A DNA stretch of 64,000 nucleotides from Calliphora vicina. Its lineage: Eukaryota > Arthropoda > Insecta > Diptera > Calliphoridae. The stretch lies in assembly GCF_958450345.1 (NCBI RefSeq), contig NC_088781.1, positions 119,796,431 through 119,860,430 on the forward strand, written 5' to 3'. This document shows positions 12,071 to 24,059 of this stretch, one piece after another; position 1 is the first letter of the stretch; the number at the start of each line of letters is the position of its first letter. Both the position numbers and the translations under genes were made by a program. A model generated the notes under the pieces. It had not been told where the DNA came from and searched no databases. It saw only the letters and a list, made by a program, of their open reading frames with translations.

Positions 12071-15000
12071 TTTTTTTCTAATTTTCCGATCCAGCTCTAT
12101 AGGGCTACCTCTATTAACGCTATTACTCCATATTGATTGCCATTTCTTTCCTTTAGTCTTGTCCTCGTTTTTTCCTGTTATTTTTCTGTTCTTATTCTTG
12201 TTATAGTCAAGTGTTATTTTTATAGCTTCCTATTTGTGTTTGAAGTTGAAATGTGCTGCTATTGTTTTACTTTTAAAGTTAATGATGGCAATACAAAATG
12301 AAAATGATTTTTCTACACGTACTATTTCTTCGAAAAAAGCAAAGAAAAAATAAAAAAGAACAAGTGCAAAAAATTGAGGGCTTTCAAGAGTGCAATTGCT
12401 GAAGTGTATGTGTTGTACATGAAGGGAGGTAGAACGAATAAAAATATTGAGAGGAGAAATTCGATTAAAGAGGTTGAAGAGATTGCAAGAAAATTATAAG
12501 ACAAACGGCCTAAAAGTGGGGTTTAAAGCAATAAAGGTTAAGCTTTAATAAGGAATGAAATTAAGGAAACATATGTATTTCTTATAAAACTGATATAAGG
12601 CTTTCAAATTGAAGAACATATGTCAGCCCTAATATAGGCAATACATTTAGTTTAAAGGGTAAATTATTGTACAGAATGCGAGTGGCGAACAAACCCATTC
12701 TAACCCATTGATAAAATTGAGGTTAAAACATGTAGTATATTTTCGGTGTTTTAGGGCAACATTATTTGAAAAAACACGAAAAGGCCACTAGAAGGGTAAA
12801 AGGCAAAATAAAGGCATAATTTATGCCAGAAACGAAAACGATATAAGCTTTAAATGTTTGTACTAACTTTAACAAAAAAAAATTATTTTTTTTTTTATAT
12901 AACATTTGTTAAATTTATATTTTCTTTACTAAATTTGTGTTTATTAACACAATCTTCCTAATTATTTTAGCCCTACATGAAAAATGATCACAAATTTTAA
13001 TAAATACCAACTCATATATTTGTCTAATATGAATGAGCCCCCAAAAAAAATAGCAGACATTCAACAAAAACTGTCTGTTCATTTTTTTTCCCCCGAAAAA
13101 AATATATACAACATTTTACTCTTAGCAGCGCAAAAAACATGTGGATAATAAATCTAAATAATAGAACACTAGTAAAAATAACCATAAATTAAACAAAAAT
13201 ACAACATATGAATGGAAAAAAATACTAAATGAAATTTTCTGGAAAAAACTACAACAGGAAAATGTACAAAAAAAAAGTTGTACAAAATTGGTTATAATAA
13301 AACCCAAAACCGTAGCATATGAGTCCAACGTACATGAGTTAACCGAAAAATAAACACCCATTTGTGTTAATTTTATTTTATGTCACTTCATTACCTAACC
13401 AAACTTTACTCTACCCTGTTACTAGAGAGAAAAACCAAAAATCTACTATATATTATCTTTACTATTAACTTCCTAAACAAATAATCGCCTTTAATGTTAA
13501 GGGAGGTATGTCCGAAGAGTGTAAGGGCTAACTGGAGGCAGGTTGTAAAATATCTTTACAAACGGGTTGTTATTTGTAACCTCAACGATGAGTTTCCTCT
13601 TTCTCTTTATACTTTTATTAGAGCGCCTTGCAGTATACTATACTTACTGGGAAATAAATCATTAAATATTTGTTAAGCTGTTTGCCAAATGATGTATGTG
13701 TATATGTATTTGTTTCATTTACTTGATTGTGAAAAGTTTTCTTTTCGTATTACTTTTTTGTGCAATTCCTTCACTTGTATGAGAATTTGTAGATTTATAT
13801 AAATTTTTCTGATTAATAATTAATGTAAATTACTGCCATAAATTATGGTACTCAATGTTAAACGAAATGTTTAGTTTTGTGAAGGGGATAGAAGCAGAGA
13901 GAAGAGGGTCCCTTCTGTGCTTAAATGAGCTGAAAGTTTAAGAGGTTGGCAGAGAGAAAGATATTGAAATGAAATAAAAGTTTAAGTACTTCTCAATCGA
14001 TGAAAATTATATATTTTTTGTTACCTAAATTCAAATTTTTTAAATTTCCTATTGAATATTTATATTTTTAAATTCTTATCTAGATTTCGGTTTAATGTTG
14101 CTATTTAAACCATAAACTTTAATTGTTTACTTTGTGGTATTTAGTCTTTTTTTGTTTGCTTCTATATTTGCATACTTTTAGGTGTTGCAATTTATGGCCT
14201 AATACTCATATTGTTAGCCAAGCAAAGAATTTGTTGTAGGTAGTATTTTCTAGTGTTAATTTAACCAATTTGTTTTTATATATTTTGTTTTTCTTCTGGT
14301 GTTTTGCTTTTCAATTTTTTTTTGTAAATATTTGTAAATTTAAAACTAAATATTTTTTGGTCTGCTATTTGTTTGTAGTGGAAAACAATTTTATACTAAT
14401 TGGCTTTGAGGTTGTAATATTTATATTTGAGGTCATGGTTGGAGTGTGAAACAATTTTTAAAACTTCTTTTCATTTTTTTTTTGCTGCAAATATTGTTCA
14501 AACCTAAAACTATGCTATGCTAAATATTCTAAAGGGGGTGTTAGTAGACGAAAACTATTTGTTATGGTTAAATAATTTTTGTGTGTGAAATATTTTCATA
14601 TTTTTTGAGGTGTTTTTGTTTTGTGAAATTTGCAGAAAAAATATTGTAGGCAAACAAAAAATAAAACAAATGTTTTATTAAAGCCTAGAAATAACAAAAT
14701 TTTAAATGAATTTAAAAAAAATTAATACGAAAACAGTCAAGTCCTTAAAACAATCATAAATCTCCTTAAATTAGACTTTAAATTTGGTAATAAATTATGA
14801 TAGAAGAAAGACCAAACTTTAGTCTGTGGCGTTCATTCTTAAGTGTCTTTTCAATTTGAATTCCCTTTAAATACCTTTGAAATATGCCTCCCTAGATAAA
14901 ACAGCTTGCTTTATTAGCTCTATAACATTTCAATCTTCTGGCCATTACAAGAACAGAGAAAAAAACGACAGCACAATTCCATAATTTCTCATCAGTTCAC

Positions 15001-15439
15001 AATAATGGCATATAGAAGCCAAAATGTATGCAACAGTAGCTGCAAAATTGGCCTTCCATAATAATGGGCCAGAAACTGATGTTGATAAAGGCCAGCTTAA
15101 CACGTTTATAGTTTTTTTCTCAATGTTTTTTTTTTTTTGGGCAAATGAGATGAGTTGGTATGATTAAAATGTCAATTTTGTTAAAATCCCGTTTTCAATT
15201 TTTGTGGGCATTTAACTGAAGTAAAAAGCAATCGTTTTACAATTACAGCACATTGACGCATGCACGTAGTTGGCAAACATACACTTGCATAGAGCAAGGA
15301 GCAGGCAATTTACAAAATAGTCAAATGCATACATACAGGCGCATATAGCAGAAAACCTATATATGAAGACATTTCGTCATGGAGTAAATGGGAAATATTG
15401 GTGGAAGGTAAGAGTAAGGTCGTAGTTTAACAAAAATAA
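12071..15439. other. AT-rich non-coding DNA, nothing recognised
   Basis: Poly-A and poly-T rich throughout. The open frames at 12322-12504, 13122-13361 and 13494-13676 are below 80 codons without motifs. The 13494-13676 stretch (AGGGAGGTATGTCCGAAG onward) has a more balanced composition and could be a transposon scrap, but I recognise no protein in it. One GCATACTTTTAGG word lies at 14170. Confidence 0.45.
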
Positions 15440-16620
15440 TAAATTAATAGATTTTCTATAAAAAATTTAATACAAAATAAAGTTATTGAAAAATTTTCTT
15501 TAGGAATTTAAAGCTAAAGATAACATTGTATAGAAAAAAAATATCGATAACTTTTCTATAGAATGTAGAAGTTATCGATAACTTTTTTATAGATAGTTGA
15601 AGTTATCAATAACTTTTTTATAGAAAATAAAATTTATCGATAACTTTTCTATAGAAAATAAAAGTTATCGATAACTTTTCTATAGAAAATAAAAATTTTC
15701 TATAGAAAATTTAAAATATCGATAACTTTTCTATAGAAAATTTACATTATCGATAACTTTTCTATAGAAAATTTTAAATATTAATAACATTTCTATAGAA
15801 ATGTCATAAGATGCCTTAATAATGTCATAAGACGCTGAGTCTAATAATTTGCAAACGTAAATATTTTGTTTATAAATTAATAAAACCTTTTTGAAAAAAA
15901 AAAGTAGAAATTATCGACAACTTTTCTGTATAAAATTAAAGTGACAACTTTTTTGTATAAAATTAAAGTTATCGATAACTTTTAAAATTAAAGTTATCGA
16001 TAAATTTTCTATAGAAAATTAAAGTTATCGATAACTTTTCTATAAAAAATTAAAGTTATCGATAACTTTTCTATTGAAAATAAAAGTTATCGATAACTTT
16101 TGTATTGAAAATAAAAATTATCGATAACTTTTCTATTAAAAATAAAAATTATCGATAACTTTTCTATTAAAAATAAAAGTTATCGATAACTTTTCTATAT
16201 AAAATAAAAGTTATCGATAACTTTTCTATATAAAATAAAAGTTATCGATAACTTTAATTTGTTTCCATTGAAAACAAAAGTTATCGATAACTTTTCTATT
16301 GAAAATAAAAATTTTCTATAAAAAATTAAAGTTATCGATAACTTTTCTATTGAAAATGAAAGTTATCGATAATTTTTCTATTGAAAATAAAAGCTATCGA
16401 TAACTTTTCCATTGAAAACAAAAGTTATCGATAACTTTTCTATTGAAAATAAAAGTTATCGATAACTTTTCTATTAAAAATAAAAGTTATCGATAACTTT
16501 TCTATAAACAAATTAAAGTAATCGATAACTTTTCTATAAAAAATTAAAGTTATCGATAAATCTTCTATAGACATGTTATCGGTAACTTTTTTTAATTTAA
16601 TTTGTCTAAAAATATGCTTT
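15440..16620. repeat. Satellite array 2: 31-bp TATCGATA unit, opposite orientation to array 1
   Basis: The unit reads CTTTTCTATAGAAAATAAAAG then TTATCGATAA, which is the reverse complement of the array 1 and 3 unit. Period is about 31 bp, with variants in the core palindrome (CTATTGAAAA, CTATTAAAAA, CTATATAAAA). Copies are more heterogeneous than in arrays 1 and 3. A gap at 15800-15900 breaks the array into a left part (15540-15800) and a right part (15905-16580). About two dozen TATCGATA sites are visible. Because most of each unit is palindromic, orientation can be told only from the ATTTT/AAAAT asymmetric joint. Confidence 0.95.
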
Positions 16621-18529
16621 AGAAAGTTCACAGAATAGTTTTTAGTCATTTAAATCTGTTTTGCTAAAATATTCCTAGAAATGTGCTTCAAATTTTAATA
16701 TGTATTTAAAATTTGTCTTTACAAAAAGAGTAATTATTAGTTTTTACCAAAAACAACAATACATATTTATCTCTTTTAAATTAAATTACAATATCAAAAT
16801 CCTGTCTTAAATTTTTGAATCTCCTTGCCGGCCAGCTATTCAAAATTACCTGTTAATGTCCATGTTTATATAAGATTTCATATATCTATCCATATCCAAA
16901 AAAATACTGATCATTCATTCATGAATGTTTTCGAAATTCAATAACTTTAATTTTGTATATAAAATTCTATATACTCTTTAATATCCAACGACTTTTTTCC
17001 CCAATCAAATTAATTCAGCGCCTTTATGTAGGCTGTAGTTGGTATATATGTATATCTGTATGTAAGTTAGTATATGGACCTGTGCAGCTGTATAAAGCGA
17101 GAGAAATTGACAACATCAAATGTATTTATCGTTTGTTAGATTGCCAATGATTTTGAAGTTTTAATCAATTGAAGTTTATAAGTAAGTAGGTATGGAATGT
17201 GTGTGTATATATGTATATATGTATGGAGATGGTATATGTGTATGAAAGCCTAGTGGTGGCGGTAGTGATTATGTATTCAAACTTATATGTATGTTGAGAA
17301 ATGTATTGCATGTGATAGGTTAAATGTTTTGACGATCATATAGCAAAAGTGGTCTATAACAAACTTTGTATATTTAGTTTTGAGGCCAGACATTAATACA
17401 TATACATACTGCAAACTACACACATCTAAAAACAGTTTTTCACACACTTACACATACTTCTGCTGAAATACTAACTACATGATTGACACTTGACCAAAGG
17501 GGGAAAATTTATACAACATACAAAATTTTCTTAAATAGTTTGTTATGCCATGTAAATGTATATTTCTAAACATCAACAATGTGTGTTAGAGTTCACACAC
17601 ATACTTGTAAACATTTATATAAGTATTGGTTGAAATTTGTGTGTCTCTTTTTCATTATGTTAGTGTGAGTAAGTATTTGTGTCTTATATAGTTTTTGATC
17701 ATTCTTATTTAGTTTGATTAAAAATGTTATTCTCTATAATTGAGTTACAAATAAAAGTTACAAACAACATACAGAAATATTATGCAATTGTATTTGTTTA
17801 TATGCATTGCCAGAGAACAGTGAGTAATATAAATAGAGGAACATATTTGAATTAGCCCCCACAAATTCTCAAATTAAAGTGTATCAATTTTTGAATTTGG
17901 AAAACTTTTTTAATAAAATTTATTTGAGTCTAAATCCTATATTACATTTTGATTTTTTATTTCTATATTGCCTGTCACTGTTGGCAATTCATTGAAAATT
18001 GTAGTTTTAGTTTCATTACAAAACTTATTTCCTTTCAATTTTATACTGCATTTATATATATATGTACATACAAACATTTGTTGCAAATTTCAAACTCTAC
18101 AAATATATTGTAAATTGTATTGTAATTATTAAATGTGTCCTTTTTTTCCTGAATTTGTTACATAAACTTGTTACTATGTCTTTTAGTTGGACTTGTATAC
18201 CAAGATTTAATTGCATTTAATTTCAAACACCCTTAAGATAGTCTATGGTTTATTTTGTGTTTTGTGTCTGTACACAGTAAAAGGGAAATAGAATATTGTA
18301 ATTTGAAATACAAAGTTTGTAATTAAACACAACTTAAGCAGAGTTATAGAGATACATTTGATTAGTATTTATTTTGGTTAGCAAGACATATGAAACATTG
18401 GGTAAACAGGGAAATTAACAGTCTAAAGTAAACGATGCTAAAGTGCAAAAGGAGTGCAAAGATTGAGAAAGGTTTGAGAAACTTAATTTAAAAGAGTTAA
18501 AGATTGTTTGGTTTATTTTTATAAAAAAA
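16621..18529. other. AT-rich non-coding DNA with GTATAT-type microsatellites
   Basis: GTGTATATATGTATATATG-like tracts lie at 17200-17240 and CACAC-rich patches at 17410-17460. Nothing coding is recognised; the 65-codon frame at 16953-17150 has no motif. Confidence 0.45.
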
Positions 18530-19210
18530 ATAAGTTGCTGAGCATTTAAGCTTTACATGTTTATAGAAACATATCATACAAATATATTTTATATAAAGCA
18601 TGTTTTTGGGGATGTTTTAGAAAATTAAATTGAATTTGCTAAAAATTATTCTGAGAAGTTTGTAAATATTCATAAAAAAATAAAAACTTTGTATAATTAT
18701 AGCAAATTTAAAGCATACATGTAGGGGCGTTTAAAAATATTAAAAATTTAAAGCCTATTTTTAGGTAAATAAATTTATAATATTTAAAGAATAGTTTAAG
18801 AAATTTTAATTTAAATATAAGATATAAATTTAAGGCATACTTTTAGGGAAGCATAAAACACATTTCTTAGGAAAATTTATAAATGTTTAAAAATGCAATA
18901 AGATTTAAATTATGTATAAAATTTAGAGCACAGTTTAAGGGAGTTTTATTTTGAATATACAACGAAAATTTAAGGCATACTTTACGGTAAATTAAATTTA
19001 AATTTCTTAAGAATACAAACAGTTTTTTCCACAAATATTAGGGGGCATATAAAATTGATGACGCAAATCAATGACTTGGATAAATTTAGATAAAAAAAGT
19101 TTAAGTTACTAAAAATAATTAGTTTTAACCATAGTTAGTTTTGACCAGAATTTCATAAAATAATAAATGTAAAACATAGTTTTAGGGAAATATGTCTAAA
19201 AGTGAAAAAA

Positions 19211-19832
19211 GAGAGCTTCACCAAATTATACTTCAAAATAAAAATTTTAAATATTTTTAGGTAAAAAATTTTTTTTTCCAAAATTGTTTCTTCATTTTTT
19301 GGAAAAAAAAAATTTCGAATTGTTTTTTAAATTTTTTGGAAAAAAAATTTTCGAATTCTTTTTTAAATATTTTATTTTTAAATTTATTTTTTTTTGTTGT
19401 TTTTTAAATTTTTTTCTTTTAATATTTAGCGAAAAAAAAAATTCCCATTTTGATCCATTGTAGGTCCAACTAACTGTGGTTTATATACGTCGTTGAAATA
19501 TCTATCATTAGATATCCATATTGTCTACATTAATGACAATAGGTCAAAAGTCGAGGTTGTCCTGGTTTTTTTTGCTTATATTTCAGCCATTTGTGGACCG
19601 ATTTTCTCGGTCGAAGAATTCCGGAGATATTGATATCTGAATCGAGTATGTAAGTTATTTGTGGGCTTCGGAAAGTTGATTTCAACAGACAGGCAGGCAA
19701 ACAGACAGACAGACAGACGGACATGGCTTAATCGACTCCGCTATCTATTGCTATGTCGGAAAATTATATTTTGGAAATTATAAACGGAATGAAAAACTTA
19801 TAAATACCCTTCTCACGAAGGTGAAGGGTATA
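19211..19832 (+). mobile_element. Dispersed TATACCC...GGGTATA repeat, copy lacking its 5' hairpin
   Basis: Starts at CTTCACCAAATTATACTTC. It runs through mixed A/T homopolymers, TTTGATCCATTGTAGGTCC, CTATCATTAGATATCCATA, CATTTGTGGACCGATTTTCT, an ACAGACAGACAGACAGACGG tract at 19690-19719, CATGGCTTAATCGACTCCGC, and ends ACCCTTCTCACGAAGGTGAA then GGGTATA. The two ends share an inverted TATACCCTTCAC/GTGAAGGGTATA sequence in intact copies. It is non-coding. Confidence 0.8.
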
Positions 19833-19879
19833 ATTATGTACAAAAATTAAAGCATATTAAAGGGAATATTAATTTCAAT

Positions 19880-20523
19880 ATTTATTCGGCTGTGCCGAAT
19901 CTTATATACCCTTCACCAAATTATACTTCCAAATTTTATTTTTTTTCCAGTTGTTTTTTTTCATTTTTTGGAAAAAAAAATTTTTCGATTGTTATTTTAA
20001 ATTTTTTTTTTTAAATTTAAAAATTTTTTTTTTTAAATTTAAAATTTTTTTTTTTTGTTTTTTCAATTTTTTTTTTTTGTGAAAAAAAAATTCAGGTTAA
20101 AATTTTTTTTTCCGATTTTGACCCATTGTAGGTCCAACTTACTATGGTCCTATTTACGTCGTTGCAAATGTCTTTGAAATATCTATCATTAGATATCCAT
20201 ATTAATGTCTTAGTAATCCAGATATAGGTCAAAAATCGAGGTTGTCTTTTTTTTTCCTCATATCTCAGCCATTTGTGGACCGATTTTAAATAGCAAAATT
20301 CTCGAAAGCATGTCTGACAGAATTATTGAAGATTTGGATCCCGAAGATATCTGGGGTCTTCAGAAAATTGATTTCAACAGACAGACGGTCATGGCTTTTT
20401 CGACTCCGCTATCTATAAGGATCCAGAATATATATACTTTATAGGGTCGGAAATGAATAATGTAGAAATTACAAACGGAATGACAAACTTATATATACCC
20501 TTCTCACGAAGGTGAAGGGTATA
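19880..20523 (+). mobile_element. Dispersed TATACCC...GGGTATA repeat, most complete copy
   Basis: Opens with the hairpin TTCGGCTGTGCCGAA (6-bp stem, TGT loop), then TCTTATATACCCTTCACC. It contains all the blocks of the family: the CCATTGTAGGTCCAACTTAC phrase, ATCTATCATTAGATATCC, GTAATCCAGATATAGGTC, TCAGCCATTTGTGGACCG, ACAGACAGACGG, ATATATACTTTATAGGGTCG and AACGGAATGACAAACTTAT. It ends GAAGGTGAAGGGTATA. The overall layout, with subterminal inverted repeats, a short end hairpin and a CAGA microsatellite, recalls non-autonomous Helitron-related DINE elements of flies. That is a comparison of architecture, not of sequence. Confidence 0.85.
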
Positions 20524-21300
20524 AAAATGTAGTCAATAGCATAATAAGGGATATACAAAGTTTTAGAAACATTATTGATAGATTATTTATTATTGATAGA
20601 TTATTTATTGATTAAAGATTTCAATAAATTTAGTTCAGAGTAAAGTTTTGGCCAGAATTTCTTATTTTTAGGCTGCTTTAAAATGCTAAATATAAAAAAA
20701 TTTAAAGCATAGTTTTAGGAAAATTAAACTCAAAATGCCATAAAACTTAAATTATGTAGAAAATAGTTTAAGGGAATTTTTATTTGAATATCAAATATAA
20801 ATTTAAAGCATACTTTTAGGTAATAACATACAAACATTTAAATAAGAATTTAAATCATAATATTAGTTTTGTAGGAATATTTGTTAAGATATTTTTTTAG
20901 TAACAAATTAGAATTATCTATAAAATTTGTTTGGCTAACAAAAGTTAGTGATAAAATAAAAAAATTAAAGTTACTTTTGGTCTGAATTTTATAATTTAAG
21001 GGGCGTTTAAAAACTAAAATATTAATAATTAAAAAAATATTTTTAGGGAAATTAAATTGAAATGCTTAAAAATGTAAAGACAATATAAAGCATAGTTTAA
21101 GAGAATTTAAATGTAAAATGGAGCATACTTTTAGGTAATTCAAATTTAAATTTCTTATTAACATCACATATTTAAAAAAAAAACTATAGCATAATATTGA
21201 GGAATTATTAAAAAAGAAAATTAAAGATTTCAATAAATTTCCTAAAAAAAATTTAAAAATTTTGTTCCCATTTAATTTTGGCCAGAATTTCATTATTTTT

Positions 21301-23282
21301 CATTACTTTTTTCCCAATATAAAATGTCTCTGAATATTTAGAATTGTAAATATATGTGTGTGAGTTTCTAAATAGCACCCACACATACTTATATGCAGTT
21401 GTAGTGTTTTAAGTGTGAGTTTAGTTAATATTACCAAACGCAATATGAAATAACATTTGCCTGGTGTTGTTTGTTTAACCTACTTTTTATAGCATGCCGC
21501 CAAAACTTTTCTAATTACTATGCTTTACTTTTGTTTTCCTATCTCTCTTCTACTCTTTATATTGTTATTATTATATATAGAATATATTTAATTTTTTATA
21601 CAGTTTTTTCTTTTTTTGTTGAAAACTAACATTTTATAATTTTAAAATGAGTGCAAATGAATGTTAAAAGTATAATAAAAGTTGGGTGAAAACTAGCGTA
21701 GAAAATTATTAAAAAATAAATATTTATACTATATTCTACTATATATAGTATATATAGAGCTTAATCAACAAAGTTGTTAGCAAACTGTTGGGTTCTTCCT
21801 TTTTTCTCTCTCACATTCTTTTCAATCCATCTGTTAAATATTAAAGAACTTTTTTTTTATTCGCATTCATTAGTAATGGAATTTGTAATATACAGAAAAA
21901 AAAAAAGTTTTGTTCTCATTACAATTGAAGTAAGTATAATGAGGAGAAATGGAATTTAAAACTAGCAAAACACAATTGAGTTAGTTAAATGTGAAGGGCT
22001 GCGACGCATCTTTAAAACCAGTCATAGAAAAGCTTAAAAAATCATAATTTTTCTTATTGATAATGTTAAATATAAGGAAAATTTATAGATCATTTCAATT
22101 TTTTGAAGAAAAAAAGTTATAGAAAATTGCAATTGTAATTTAAAGATTAATAAAATTTGTTTTATGGGAATTGTTAGATTTCTACCACGTTAATTCCTTA
22201 AAGGCTTTAAATAATCGACACAATTTCATTTTTATTTTTTCTACACCTAAAAATAGACACCACTTTTCCTTAACTAACCTCTTTTCAACAACATTTTCCA
22301 CAAGCATTTTTTAAACATATAAGCTAATTGAAAATATTCTACATTAACACATAATAATATCATCTGTGTGACAAACACGCAAAAAAAAATTCTTTAAAAC
22401 TTATCTTCAACACTCACACTACTGAACTGCCTGAAAAAGGAAAATCGTTATATGAACCCCGTCTGATCCCTACACTTGTTATTTTTATCTGGTTTCAGTT
22501 GGTTGTGAAACCATTTAGCCGTAAGGAAGCATTTAAAATACCATAACTGCTAGTTACAAAGAAGCAACAGCAAACATACACACAAAAATCCTAGTAAAAA
22601 ATAAACGACAAATTAAAAAAAATAAAAATAAAATATAAGCCTAAAGCTATGCCATGGAAAAGAGAGCAAAAGAAGAATAAAACGAATTTAATGCAAATAA
22701 TACATACTTATACAATATATGTAGTACTTTCTTTTCACAAGACTTAATGCACAATGACGATGTATTATTATATTATTTTTTTTTGGGAAAAAAAACTGTC
22801 GTTGTTGTCATTATTGTTGTTGGAAGAAGACCAATGGCCCTAAGCTTAGGCTTAAGCATTTACAACACACAATATAACCAAGACAACAGCATTATAATGC
22901 TTAAATACCAACTACAATAAAGCAAAAATAAAAAACATAAAGAAAAAATTGAGTTAAATGTTTTATGAGTCTAAAGGGAATATCAGTTTGGATCTTAACA
23001 CAGCATTTGGCACAAGCAAAATTTTGTTGCTGGGACATTAGCTGGACAACAGACCGAAATGCCCCAAAAAGAATTCGCCAGAATTTAATATGTCTAAGAA
23101 AATTGCTTAGGAATTAGTTGAAGAAACATTTATGTAGGTGAAGGGAATTGGAAAAACCACACATAATACATATGTGCTTGAAAATTATGTTTAGGAATTA
23201 GTTGAAGATATCGATATTATTAAGAGTTTGACGACTTCTACAATAAATGATATATTTTATATAAAAACAAGCATCAGTGATT
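21301..23282. other. AT-rich non-coding DNA, nothing recognised
   Basis: T-rich and A-rich blocks with scattered short CA patches. The stretch 22430-22570 is a little less A/T-biased but shows no open frame of note. Confidence 0.45.
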
Positions 23283-23968
23283 TATAGGGCTGTACCGCAT
23301 CTTATATACTCTTCACCAAATTATACTGTAACATAAAAATTAAAAACTATTTTTGGAAATAGAAAAAAAATGTATGAAAAAAAATGTTTGTAAAAAAATG
23401 GCTGAAAATAAAAATAATTTTTTTAAATTGTTCGTTAAAAAATAGAGGTAGTCTCAGACATTTTTGGGGCGATTTTCTCGATTTTAAATAGCAACCTAAG
23501 TAGTAATATAGCGGATATATTGATGAGTCAATCATGTATGTATGTTATTTGGATGCTTTGAAAAGTTTATTTTAACAGACAGAACTTTTCTATATCGAAT
23601 CCGTTATCTACTATATAACAATCCAGAATATATGGGATCCCAAATGAAAAATGAGGAAATTAAAAACGAAATAACAATCATAACTACACAGAGAAAACAG
23701 AATCGTTATAGCAACCGAATTTGTAGCCAATCGAATGATTCTATCTTAGGGACCGAATTTTACAGTTGTGACTACAATATTTCGTATGAAGTAACTAAAG
23801 TTTGATTGCCTCAACTGAAATTCTTCTTTATCAACTGACTTTCTGTTGTTACAACTGAAAAATTCTATGTGTGCAACCGAATCATTCGATTGGCAATAAA
23901 TTCGGTTGCTATCACGAATCTGTTTTCTCTGTGTATATAGGATATATAACTCATGGTGAAGGATATAA
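23283..23968 (+). mobile_element. Dispersed TATACCC...GGGTATA repeat, interrupted by a MITE
   Basis: Left part 23283-23686: GGGCTGTACCGCATCTTATA, CTCTTCACCAAATTATACTG, CGATTTTCTCGATTTTAAAT, ACAGACAGAAC, AATCCAGAATATATGGG, and AAAACGAAATAACAATCATA. Right part 23934-23968: ATATAACTCATGGTGAAGG then ATATAAT, the expected GTGAAGGGTATA end. The 247-bp MITE sits exactly between the two halves, so this copy was present before the MITE arrived. Confidence 0.75.
23687..23933 (-). mobile_element. 247-bp MITE (CACAGAG family), copy 1
   Basis: Terminal inverted repeats of about 55 bp begin CACAGAGAAAACAG and include AGCAACCGAATTTG and GCCAATCGAATGATTC; the right end is their reverse complement, finishing CTGTTTTCTCTGTG. 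The flanking dinucleotide is TA on both sides (23685-23686 and 23934-23935), as expected for Tc1/mariner-type insertion. It has the opposite orientation to copy 2 at 25587. The two overlapping open frames here (23542-23805, 23746-23994) arise from the inverted repeats and are not genes. Confidence 0.85.
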
Positions 23969-24059
23969 TTACAAATTCTATATGATAGATTCATGAGGCC
24001 TTTGGCAATTAGCTGTAATTGTGATTCTCATGGTGGAAAATTCAAGGTGGAGTTTTCAA

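Larger units (their letters stand above)
18530..21300. repeat. Decayed tandem field built around AAAGCATACTTTTAGG
   Basis: Phrases such as AATTTAAAGCATACTTTTAGG, TAAATTAAATTTAAATTTCTT, AGTTTAAGGGAATTTTAAT and TTGGCCAGAATTTCAT recur every 100-200 bp. Copies can be read near 18710, 18760, 18840, 18960, 19170, 20705, 20810, 21040 and 21125. Divergence is high, so the unit length cannot be fixed by eye. Two dispersed-repeat insertions (19211-19832 and 19880-20523) split the field, so they are younger than it. Confidence 0.6.
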
